Shown here piece by piece: positions 22,440-30,142 of a DNA stretch of 48,751 nt. Numbering within the stretch: position 1 is the stretch's first letter; every line of letters begins with the position of its first letter. The position numbers and the translations under genes are program-made. The stretch is from Deltaproteobacteria bacterium. Lineage in GTDB: Bacteria > Myxococcota_A > UBA9160 > UBA6930. Location of the stretch: assembly GCA_002687015.1 (NCBI GenBank), contig NYZB01000183.1, positions 1-48,751 of the forward strand, read 5' to 3'. The notes under the pieces were generated by a model. That model saw nothing but the letters and a program-made list of their open reading frames with translations. It did no database searches and was not told the origin of the DNA.

Positions 22440-23228
22440 ATGATCCTCGATCGTTTCCGGCTCACCGATCAGGTCGCCATCGTCACCGGCGCTGGACGCG
22501 GTATCGGCCAGGGCATCGCCCTGGCCTACGCCGAGGCCGGGGCCGACATCGTGTGCGCCGCGCGCACACCGGCCCAGATCGAGGAGACCGCCGAGCAGGT
22601 GCGCGCCTTCGGCCGCCGTGCCCTCGCCGTTCCCACGGATGTCCTCGAGCGGAGCCAGCTCGAGAGCCTGGTCGCCCGCACCCTGGACGAGTTCGGAAGG
22701 GTCGACCTCCTCGTGAACAACGCGGGCGGCTGGCCCCCCAAGCCGGCCCTGCGGACTCGCGAGAAGGAGTTCGAGGAGGCCTTCCGCTTCAACGTCACCA
22801 CCGCCTTCCTGCTGACGCGCCTCGTCGTGCCGAAGATGGTCGAGACCGCGGGCGCAGGAGCCGTCGTGAACATCTCGTCGGTCGCGGGCCGGGAGATCTC
22901 GCCCGGCTTCGTCGCCTACGGCACCGCGAAGGCCGCGCTCTCCTTCATGACCCGCGAGCTGGCCCAGGACTTCGCGCCCAAGGTGCGGGTCAACGCGATC
23001 GCCGTGGGCTCGATCGAGACCGAGGCGCTGGGCACCGTGCTGACCGACGAGATCCGCGAGGAGATGATCCGGCTCACCCCGATGGCACGGCTCGGCCAGG
23101 TCGAGGACATCGCCGCCTGTGCACTCTACCTGGCCTCGCCGGCCGCGAGCTACGTCACGGGGGAGATCTACGGCGTGAACGGTGGGCTGGTGGCCCTCAA
23201 CATGAAGATGCCCCGCGCCTTCGAGTAG
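22440..23228 (+). CDS. Short-chain dehydrogenase/reductase
   Basis: This is a classical 262-aa SDR. The cofactor site is TGAGRGIG (residues about 17-24), the structural motif is NNAGG, the catalytic Ser is in NISSVAG, and Tyr/Lys are in YGTAKAA. The C-terminus SYVTGEIYGVNGG is the usual ending. DVLER after the second beta strand indicates an ordinary Rossmann cofactor loop. The substrate is unknown; SDRs of this kind often act on steroids, sugars or hydroxyacyl groups. The ATG at 22440 follows AGGAG. Its last 32 bp overlap the 3' end of the convergent sugar-dehydrogenase-like gene, so it is transcribed alone. Confidence 0.9.
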   Translation: MILDRFRLTDQVAIVTGAGRGIGQGIALAYAEAGADIVCAARTPAQIEETAEQVRAFGRRALAVPTDVLERSQLESLVARTLDEFGRVDLLVNNAGGWPPKPALRTREKEFEEAFRFNVTTAFLLTRLVVPKMVETAGAGAVVNISSVAGREISPGFVAYGTAKAALSFMTRELAQDFAPKVRVNAIAVGSIETEALGTVLTDEIREEMIRLTPMARLGQVEDIAACALYLASPAASYVTGEIYGVNGGLVALNMKMPRAFE

Positions 23229-25680
23229 GGCGTCGGGCGCGCGCCCCACGCCAGGCCCAGATCGGCAGCAGGAGCAGCGCGGGCTCGAAGCCCATCCCGC
23301 ACCCCGTCCTGTCCTCGCGTGTCGCCGAGGCGTACATGCACTGGGGATCCGGGGCGGTCTGCTGGGCCGGCGGTAGGCCGGCCTGGGCTCCGCCATCGAA
23401 GTCGATCAGGCCATCCTGTGCGGGGTCGTTGTTGAGCCCATCCGAGCATTGGGGGTTCTCGAGTCCGGAGTACGCCGAGGCACAGCCGGGATCGCCTCCG
23501 CCCGAGAAGAGGAAGTCGACGAAGCCATCTCCATCGTTGTCGAGACCGTCGTCGCAGGCGCGTCCGAGCCCGCGTTCGTCCGCGTCCGCCGCGGAGGCGC
23601 ATCCCGGATCGACGGGCGCGTCGACCAGACCATCGCCGTCGTCGTCGAGGCCGTTCTCACACACGAGGTCACAGGCGTCGCCCACCCCGTCGCCATCGGC
23701 ATCGCCCTGGCCCGGGTTGGGGGTGCTCGGGCAGTTGTCGATGCTGTCGGGAACCGCGTCTCCGTCTCCATCGGGCAGGGTCGACAGGATGCGGAACACC
23801 TCGCCGTCCGTGAAGTCGAGGACGTAGAGCTCGCCGTAGCCATCCCTCCCGATCGCCGACGGCGTGGAGATCGTGCCAACGTCCGGGATCAACTCGGTGC
23901 TGTGGTCGCGCAGATCGATGACCCCCGAAGCTCCGTCCCACTCGAAGCTCTGGATGGCTCCCGTGCACCAATCACCGAAGAAGAAGCGACCGTCGAAGCC
24001 GGGAATCAGCCCTCGGTAGAGGGAGCCACCGATCACGGAGCACCCGCCGGTGCTGTGCAGGTAGGTCAGCACCGGATCGGTGAAGCTGCCGTCGCTGCAG
24101 GCCGGGGCACCGCTCGGGCACTGGTGCCCTTCCTTCACGTTCCAGCCGTAGTTCTGCCCGCCGAAGGAGGCCGCCGACTCGACGTCGATCTCCTCCTCGA
24201 CCGCCTGCCCCACGTCGCCGATGTAGAGGTCGCCCAGCAGGGGGTCGATCGAGAACCGGTAGGGGTTGCGGAAGCCCTTGGCCCAGATCTCGTCGAGCGG
24301 GTCTCCGGGGCCCACGAAGGGGTTGCTCGGAGGCACCGTGTAGCCGCTGCCCAGCCCTCCACTCACGTCGATGCGCAGCATCTTCCCCCACAGGGTGCTG
24401 TCGTCCTGGGCGAACTGGGGGTCGAGCCCGGTCTCGCCGAGCCCGATGTAGAGCAGGCCATTGGGTGCGAACTCCAGGTGGGAGCCCAGGTGGAAGCTGA
24501 AGACCGCGGGCGGCACGACCGCCAGGAGCGGCTCCTCGGACGCCACGTCGGCCAGGTCGGGGTTCGCGGGGTCGACCCGGAAGCGCGAGACGGTGGTCGC
24601 CAGGTCGCCGGGGCGGGAGTAGAGCACGTAGAAGAGCCCGGAGCTCGCGTAGTCGGGCGCGAAGGCCAGACCCCGCATGCCGTAGTCGCCACCCAGGTCG
24701 TTCTGCACACCGACCGGGATCTGCAGGAAGGGCGTCGGCTCGAGGGCTCCATCCTTCAAGAGGAGGATGCGTCCGTTGGGATCGGAGGGGCTGCCCTGGA
24801 GCACGATGAAGAGCCGCGGGTCACCCGCGGGCGCGGTGATCCAGGTCGGCTTCACCAACGCGGGGTCCTGGATCACGCGCACGGCCTTGATCGCGCCGGG
24901 CTGGGCGACGACGGTGGCCGTGGTGGTGTCGCTGTCCGTACGCGCCTCGTCGTCGGTCACCGTGAGGGTCACGGTGTAGCTGCCCTCGGCCGCGTAGCTG
25001 TGAACGGGCGTGACGCCGCTGCCGACGTTGCCGTCCCCGAAGTCCCAGTCCCACTGTACGACCGTGCCGTCCGGATCGAAGGAGCCGCTTCCATCGAAGG
25101 CGATGCCACCGCCCAGGACGACGCCGTGAGGACCGTTCGCATCGGCAACGGGGGGTAGCATGCCGGGCAGGGCGCCGTTGACGGTGATCGTGAGGGCGTC
25201 GCTCGCCGAGGCGTCGCCCGCCACGGTCTGGCCCAGGTCCACCGAGTTGCCGGAGACGTAGAGGGTCGGGGTTCCGGCCGCGACGGGCGAGGTCCAGTCG
25301 AAGGTGAAAGTGCACACGCCGGAGCCGTCGGCGAGGCGCGGAGCGTTGTGGGTCACCTCGCCCACGAAGAGCCGCGTGCCCGCCTCGCTCGCGATCAGCT
25401 CCCCATCGCTGGCCGAGACGTCGAAGCCGCAGGCCTGGGCCTGGCCGCCGGCGATCGTCACGGTGTAGGTGTTCGTCTCGTCGCCGAGCACGGTGGTCGG
25501 GCCCGAGAGGGTCACGAACGGCGCGACCCCGCCCGTATGACACCCGGAGCAGGTCCCGCCGCCGTTCGTGGCCGGGTCGCCGCTGTACCCGAAGATCCCG
25601 CCGTTGTTTGCCCCAGCCGGAGACGCCAGGAGCGCCAGCAGCAGGACGCCGCGCAGGGGGGTGAGAGCTCGGGGGGACAT
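23197..25680 (-). CDS. Exported PQQ sugar-dehydrogenase-like protein with CxxCH, PKD and Ca-binding repeats
   Basis: This 827-aa mosaic begins with a signal peptide (LLLALLASPAGA). Residues about 30-60 are Gly-rich with TCSGCHTGG, a heme-c-type CxxCH in the setting seen in Reeler/choice-of-anchor domains. A beta domain follows to about 165, then a PKD repeat (DANGPHG...DWDFGDGNVG, about 173-260). Residues about 263-627 form a glucose/sorbosone-dehydrogenase beta propeller (GDYGMRGLAFAPDY, ELYVLDFTDGEVF). Then come thrombospondin-type-3-like repeats (DGDAVPDSIDNCP, GDADGDGVGDACD) and related DGLDNDGDG units. The tail GCGMGFEPALLLLPIWAW plus Arg-rich end looks like a C-terminal sorting signal. 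Probably a secreted, surface-attached oxidase. ATG 25680 was chosen at the signal peptide. Confidence 0.85.
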   Translation of the reverse strand: MSPRALTPLRGVLLLALLASPAGANNGGIFGYSGDPATNGGGTCSGCHTGGVAPFVTLSGPTTVLGDETNTYTVTIAGGQAQACGFDVSASDGELIASEAGTRLFVGEVTHNAPRLADGSGVCTFTFDWTSPVAAGTPTLYVSGNSVDLGQTVAGDASASDALTITVNGALPGMLPPVADANGPHGVVLGGGIAFDGSGSFDPDGTVVQWDWDFGDGNVGSGVTPVHSYAAEGSYTVTLTVTDDEARTDSDTTTATVVAQPGAIKAVRVIQDPALVKPTWITAPAGDPRLFIVLQGSPSDPNGRILLLKDGALEPTPFLQIPVGVQNDLGGDYGMRGLAFAPDYASSGLFYVLYSRPGDLATTVSRFRVDPANPDLADVASEEPLLAVVPPAVFSFHLGSHLEFAPNGLLYIGLGETGLDPQFAQDDSTLWGKMLRIDVSGGLGSGYTVPPSNPFVGPGDPLDEIWAKGFRNPYRFSIDPLLGDLYIGDVGQAVEEEIDVESAASFGGQNYGWNVKEGHQCPSGAPACSDGSFTDPVLTYLHSTGGCSVIGGSLYRGLIPGFDGRFFFGDWCTGAIQSFEWDGASGVIDLRDHSTELIPDVGTISTPSAIGRDGYGELYVLDFTDGEVFRILSTLPDGDGDAVPDSIDNCPSTPNPGQGDADGDGVGDACDLVCENGLDDDGDGLVDAPVDPGCASAADADERGLGRACDDGLDNDGDGFVDFLFSGGGDPGCASAYSGLENPQCSDGLNNDPAQDGLIDFDGGAQAGLPPAQQTAPDPQCMYASATREDRTGCGMGFEPALLLLPIWAWRGARARRPTRRRGASSC

Positions 25681-25686
25681 CCACCC

Positions 25687-25692
25687 ATTGTA
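25687..25692 (-). promoter_or_regulatory. Possible -10 element, nearly leaderless start
   Basis: On the minus strand GGATACAATGGGTGGATG places TACAAT exactly 6 nt before the ATG of the exported dehydrogenase, the same spacing as at the DUF3604 gene. The GGTGG between them could instead serve as a poor ribosome site. Confidence 0.35.
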
Positions 25693-25745
25693 TCCGGACC
25701 GGTGCCACAGAGGTGCGGATCTTCTCCGGTGGGCCGACCCGCAGG

Positions 25746-28700
25746 TCAGCCGCTGCCCCGGGACTTGCCGGTCAACGCTCCCCACAGGAGGTCGACGTGG
25801 TCGCGCACGATCTTCCGTTCCCCCATGCGCATCTGCGCCAGGATCTCCTCGAGAGGGCGGTCGTCCGTCTTGTAGACCTGCACCTCGACGCGCCGCCCGC
25901 CGTGGTCGAGGACACCCTGCTCGATCAACTTGCGCATCGTGCGCGTCGGGAAGACGTGGCTCGGAAGGACCGGCCGCCACTCGCCGCGATCACCGATGCG
26001 CAAGTTGGCGGCGCGGGCGATCAGCTTGCACGCCGAGTGGGAGCAGGTGAGCGTGCGGCGCTCGCGGCCCGCCAGGCGTTCGAGCTCCGCCTCGATCGCG
26101 TGGACGGCCCGCGCCGGCAGGCCCACGAAACGGATCGCGATCCCGCGGTAGAGGCTCTCCTTGCGGCGGACCCGGAGGGGGCGGAACACGTCGCCGTCGA
26201 AGCGCCGGGAGCCCACGTTCAGGTAGATGTGCGCCGGATCGCGTATCCCGAGCACCAGCTCCCGGGAGCCGGGCCGGCGGAGGCTCTCGAGGGGCACCGC
26301 GCCGTGGGGATCGACAGCGTCGTCGGGAAGACGGAAGACGCGAACGCGCTTTCCATGGAAGGGCTCCTCGCACCCACGGATCGGCCCCGTGCCGAGGGTC
26401 GGCTCGAGGAGGTCGTCGACGGCCGCGGCCTCGAGGGAACCCCAGTAGCGGGCACCTTCCAGCTCGGCATCGAGCCTCCGTTGGATGCTGGCTACGCGCT
26501 CGGTCCCGAGCCACAGGTCATCATCGCTGACCAGGTTCTCGAGCCAGGCATTCCGGACCAGCCGGCCGAGGGCCTCGCCGCCGCAGGCCAGGGCGACCCG
26601 GTCGACGGCCTCCGGGAGGAGAGGCGGCGAGACGACGACCCTCCGACGCGTGTCGCCGGGGCCGCGGCCCCGGGCGGGCAGATCCAGGAAGCGCGCATTG
26701 TCGAGGTAGGTGACCGGCGTGATCCGAACGCGATGACCGGCCTCGCGCAGCCGCTGGACCAGGCCGCTTCCGAAGCCAGGCCGCGGTGGGCGCGTGGCGC
26801 GCAGACCCTCGGAGACGCTGCCTTCGGGGTAGATCAACAGGTTGCGGGAGCGACCTTCGCCCAGCGCGCCAAGCGCCGCCTCCACGGCAGAGCCGCGCCC
26901 TCCCCCGACCGGGATCAGGCCCGGCGTCGCCGCAATCCGCTCCTTGAGCCAGGCCGGAAGGAGCGGGAGCTGATCGACGGCGTTGAAGACCAGGTAGTCC
27001 GAGCAGCCGAGCGCCGCGAAGGTCGCGTTGTCGGTGACGCCGTGGCGATGGGCCGGCGTGAGCACGTGGACACCGCCCTCTCCCACCGGCGGGTGCAGGT
27101 GCTCGGCGCCGCGCACCTCGATCTCCCAGTCCTGGAGCCGGCCCCAGGCGCCGAACACACCATCCACACGCCGCGTGAAGGGCGTGCCGTCGGCCGATGC
27201 CCCTCGGGCGAGGACCGCGCCGAGCAGACCCGCGCACTCGGCCACCAGGCGAGCGAGCCACGCGCAGCGGCCTGGCAGCCTGCGCAGCCAGCGGCCGAGC
27301 CCCGCCACCCGGTCGGCGACCCCGCGGACCGGCACGGGCGGCGCCGTGGGATCGAGGGCTCGCAGGGCGGCGCAGTGGATGACGGCCTTCGCGTGAAAGC
27401 GCTGGAAGCAGGCGATGCGCTGGTGGTCCCGGGGGCTGCCGTAGAGCCCCTCGAGCTCGAGGTAGCGCTCTCCGAGCCGCTCGACGGCCTGGTGCCCGCG
27501 GCGCAGCGTGCGGCTCCGGCGCGGCCCATAGAACGACCAGACCTGGTGGATGGCGCGACCGAGATCCGCGCGCACCTGCTGCACATGGGCCAGGTGGAGC
27601 GCGCGAAGGTGCTGGTCCAGACCCTCCTGGAACTCCCGCTGGGCCTCGTCGCCAGCTCGCAGCTCGTCGTCGCTCGGGGCTCTTCCAGATCTCTTGGCGA
27701 GGCGCCGGCGCACACCCCTGTAGCCCTGACGCGCGGCCAGGAGCGCACTCCACTGCGCTTCGAGCTCCTCTTCCCGGGCGGCCAGCGCACTCCAGTCCGG
27801 CGGCGCGACCGGCTCGACCGGGCGGCTCAGGAGGCGCCAGTGGGTCGGACTCACGGCCCGCGCGCACCGCGCCAGGCGCACCGGGAGCCCTCGCCCCTGG
27901 GCCTCCGCGATGCCGCGGGCGATCGCGGCGCGCGCCGCCAGCGGCCCGTCGACCCTTCCCGCCCTCTCACCGTAGGCCTCCATGGCGCGCGTCCAGGCCG
28001 AGGCCTCGAGCCGTACCGCGGCGTGCTCGCGAAGCGCGACCGTCTCACGACGCGCTCCCGAGATCCAATCGGCCAGGACCTGCTCGGCCCACCGCTCTTG
28101 CCGGGCGAGCAGGCCGTAGATCTTGCGCTGGTAGGACCAGTGGATCCAGCGGAGGGACAGGGAGGTGGCCGAGAAGCCGGTTCCGAGCCCTTCGCGCAGG
28201 GCGGCGACCAGGCGGTCGCCCGCCGCCACCACCCGGGCAACGGCCAGATCGGTGCCCTGCTCTCCGAGAACCTCGATGAGAACGGCGGCAACCCCCCGCC
28301 GCTCGCACTCGGGGACCAGGCGCGCGAGCAAGCGGGCTCGTTCCTGGCGGTGCGCCAGGATGCGTGCCAGGAGGATGCGCTCGTAGAGAGGTGCATTGTT
28401 GCGGTACGGGTTCGCGAGGAAGCGGAACACCGGGTCGGCTACGAGACCGCGCAGCTCGCGTTGCAGCAGCGTATTCGGCTCGGGAGAACCGTGCCGCCAG
28501 CAGCGCCACGCGTGGCGCGCGGCGCTGCGTCGGATGCGCAAGGTCCATTCCCGGCCGTCGGCCTCGAAGCGGTGGAGGCCCGTGGCGTCCTCGGGCCGCA
28601 GGCCGAAGACCCGCGCCCGGTAGGCCAGGAGCTCCTTCAGCGGGCGGCCCGTGCGCCGCCGGCAGCGGATCGACAGCCACTCGCGTCGCAGCAGCAGATA

Positions 28701-29009
28701 GCCGGCCGTCCAGACCTGGGTGTTGAGGACCGCCACCTCGAGCAGGGGGATCAGCCAGGTCCAACCCGCGAAGAAGAGGGCCGGGTAGACGCCGAAGGCC
28801 TTGACCGAGCCGAAGCCCACGTCGAACAGGCCCACGTCCCAGTGGTCCTGAAGGATCTCGCGTCCCTTGCGGAGGATGCCCTGGCGCGCGCTCTCGAAGG
28901 CGCGCCGGGCCGCCGTCGTCGCCTCACGGGGAGGCTGCAGGGCCGCGAGCTCGAGCTCCTCGGCGAGGGCCCGGGCCCGCTCGTCCAATCGCTGCCAGTG
29001 GTCGGTCAA
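25746..29009 (-). CDS. Large PlsC/PlsB-like acyltransferase, 1087 aa
   Basis: The centre of this protein resembles glycerolipid acyltransferases. AHRHGVTDNATF (about residue 653) would be motif I, but it is HX5D (or HX3D) where HX4D is usual. LLIYPEGSVSEG (about 726) is motif III, and PVTYLDNARFL resembles motif IV. The N-terminal 600 residues are unlike PlsC: a hydrophobic pair of helices near 70-110 (YPALFFAGWTWLIPLLEVAVL), then a long Arg-rich helical region. A further 300 residues follow the acyltransferase core and end in an Arg/Lys-rich tail. PlsB is about 800 aa and PlsC about 250, so this is an unusual architecture. It probably makes or remodels a membrane lipid. Start ATG 29009; divergent from the cupin gene by 45 bp. 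Confidence 0.7.
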   Translation of the reverse strand: MTDHWQRLDERARALAEELELAALQPPREATTAARRAFESARQGILRKGREILQDHWDVGLFDVGFGSVKAFGVYPALFFAGWTWLIPLLEVAVLNTQVWTAGYLLLRREWLSIRCRRRTGRPLKELLAYRARVFGLRPEDATGLHRFEADGREWTLRIRRSAARHAWRCWRHGSPEPNTLLQRELRGLVADPVFRFLANPYRNNAPLYERILLARILAHRQERARLLARLVPECERRGVAAVLIEVLGEQGTDLAVARVVAAGDRLVAALREGLGTGFSATSLSLRWIHWSYQRKIYGLLARQERWAEQVLADWISGARRETVALREHAAVRLEASAWTRAMEAYGERAGRVDGPLAARAAIARGIAEAQGRGLPVRLARCARAVSPTHWRLLSRPVEPVAPPDWSALAAREEELEAQWSALLAARQGYRGVRRRLAKRSGRAPSDDELRAGDEAQREFQEGLDQHLRALHLAHVQQVRADLGRAIHQVWSFYGPRRSRTLRRGHQAVERLGERYLELEGLYGSPRDHQRIACFQRFHAKAVIHCAALRALDPTAPPVPVRGVADRVAGLGRWLRRLPGRCAWLARLVAECAGLLGAVLARGASADGTPFTRRVDGVFGAWGRLQDWEIEVRGAEHLHPPVGEGGVHVLTPAHRHGVTDNATFAALGCSDYLVFNAVDQLPLLPAWLKERIAATPGLIPVGGGRGSAVEAALGALGEGRSRNLLIYPEGSVSEGLRATRPPRPGFGSGLVQRLREAGHRVRITPVTYLDNARFLDLPARGRGPGDTRRRVVVSPPLLPEAVDRVALACGGEALGRLVRNAWLENLVSDDDLWLGTERVASIQRRLDAELEGARYWGSLEAAAVDDLLEPTLGTGPIRGCEEPFHGKRVRVFRLPDDAVDPHGAVPLESLRRPGSRELVLGIRDPAHIYLNVGSRRFDGDVFRPLRVRRKESLYRGIAIRFVGLPARAVHAIEAELERLAGRERRTLTCSHSACKLIARAANLRIGDRGEWRPVLPSHVFPTRTMRKLIEQGVLDHGGRRVEVQVYKTDDRPLEEILAQMRMGERKIVRDHVDLLWGALTGKSRGSG

Positions 29010-29054
29010 GGGGCCTCCCGCGAGCCCCTGCTATCGGCCGTTACCCTCGTGCCC

Positions 29055-29405
29055 ATGAAGATCACCCGCATCTACACCGGCGACGACGGAGAGTCCCACT
29101 TCGAGGACCAGGAGATGCCGCTGCGAGAACGGGGACCCCTCGGCGCCATCTCCGCCCTCCAGGAGGCCACTGGCATCGTGTTCCGCGAAACGGATGGGGA
29201 CTACGACCTGGGATTCCACAACGCCCCGCGGCGTCAGTACGTGGTCAACCTCGATGCGGCGGTGGAGATCGAGACCGGCGACGGCACGAGGCGTGTCCTC
29301 GGTCCGGGGGAGATCCTCCTGGCCGAGGACCTGACCGGTCGCGGCCACCGGAGCCGTTCGGTGGACGGGCGGCCGCGGAGATCGCTCTTCGTGACGCTCG
29401 ACTAG
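29055..29405 (+). CDS. Small cupin-like protein
   Basis: The 116-aa product reads as one cupin barrel: PRRQYVVNLDAAVEIETGDGTRRVLGPGEILLAEDLTGRGHRS contains the second cupin motif (G-P-G-x-I-L-L-x-E-D-x-T-G-x-G-H). The first motif is reduced, with only part of the usual metal ligands, so it may bind a ligand without being an oxidase. The ATG at 29055 begins a typical MKITRIYTGDDGESHFED start. A TACCCT hexamer ends 7 nt before it. It is divergent from the large acyltransferase gene. Confidence 0.75.
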   Translation: MKITRIYTGDDGESHFEDQEMPLRERGPLGAISALQEATGIVFRETDGDYDLGFHNAPRRQYVVNLDAAVEIETGDGTRRVLGPGEILLAEDLTGRGHRSRSVDGRPRRSLFVTLD

Positions 29406-29527
29406 ACTGGATCGCCGCGGAGAACACGCGCGCGCAACTGGGTGGAAATTCCATCAACGAGAAGCCGGCTGGCTTGGCCTTCGCCTCTTGCTCGGATAGG
29501 GTATTCACTTACCAAGGGATAGGTGAT

Positions 29528-29911
29528 TTGCCTTATTCGATAGAAGATCGGCTCGACCAGGTCGTCGCGAGGGCCTGGGGAACACTCTCGGCCGAGGACA
29601 TCCGGGAGCTGGTCGAGGAGTTCTCCCGCCAGCCCGATCGGCTTCGCATCCCGGCCCTGGTCGACCTGGGAGAGGTCGACGACCACTCGCCGATCTCCTC
29701 CGGACTCGTCCGGGAGGTCGCCGGGGCCCGCTGCTGGAGCCTCGCCCGGGCGAGCATGGCGATCGTGGCACGCGCCGACGCGCTCTTCGGCATGGCGAGA
29801 ATGCTCGAGAACACCCTGCCCATGGAAGCCGCGGCGGAGGACCGCCTGAGGGTGTTTCGGCGGCGGCGGGAGGCCCGCGAGTTCCTGGAGAGCACCCGGG
29901 CGGAGGGCTAG
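29528..29911 (+). CDS. SpoIIAA-like (STAS-fold) protein
   Basis: This 127-aa protein matches the PF11964 SpoIIAA-like pattern: (M)PYSIEDRLDQVVARAWGTLSAEDIRELVEE at the start, a Val/Ala-rich strand (SMAIVARADALFGMARMLE), and VFRRRREAREFL at the end. DALFGMARM is the family's most typical block. No phosphorylatable Ser of true anti-sigma antagonists can be pointed to with confidence, so a membrane- or stress-related role is only a family guess. TTG 29528 gives the usual N-terminus; TTG 29474 is the upstream alternative. The 29406-29527 gap is relatively AT-rich and may hold its promoter. Confidence 0.7.
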   Translation: MPYSIEDRLDQVVARAWGTLSAEDIRELVEEFSRQPDRLRIPALVDLGEVDDHSPISSGLVREVAGARCWSLARASMAIVARADALFGMARMLENTLPMEAAAEDRLRVFRRRREAREFLESTRAEG

Positions 29912-29923
29912 GCCGGGCGCCCT

Positions 29924-30142
29924 TCACGCACCCCAGGCCTGGACCCGGGGTTTTCGAAGCGGTCCCACCGAGATCGCGTCCTCCGGGCAATCCAGCTCAC
30001 AGGCGAAGCAGGTCTGACAGTCGTCGCGGTAGGCGATCTCCACCAGGCGCTGCGCCGGAACCCGGCGAAAGACGTCGCATGGGCAGACGTTGTAACAGAT
30101 GTTGCAACCGGTACAGAGGTCCTCGTCGAGGCGGTCGATCAC
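29924..30142 (-). CDS. 2x[4Fe-4S] ferredoxin
   Basis: This 72-aa ferredoxin has two complete cluster motifs: CTGCNICYNVCP and CQTCFACELDCP. It should carry electrons to or from the flavoprotein encoded just before it. The GTG start (30142) overlaps the flavoprotein stop as GTGA, so translation is coupled. An open frame reaches about 65 codons further upstream but overlaps the flavoprotein and is not conserved-looking. The pairing recalls AprA/AprB or fumarate-reductase-like units, although AprB is about twice as long. Confidence 0.9.
   Translation of the reverse strand: MIDRLDEDLCTGCNICYNVCPCDVFRRVPAQRLVEIAYRDDCQTCFACELDCPEDAISVGPLRKPRVQAWGA

Noticed and set aside
25713-29054. Plus-strand open frame upstream of the cupin gene, over 1100 codons
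   Set aside because: It is the antisense of the acyltransferase gene; only the last 116 codons (29055-29405) are cupin-like.
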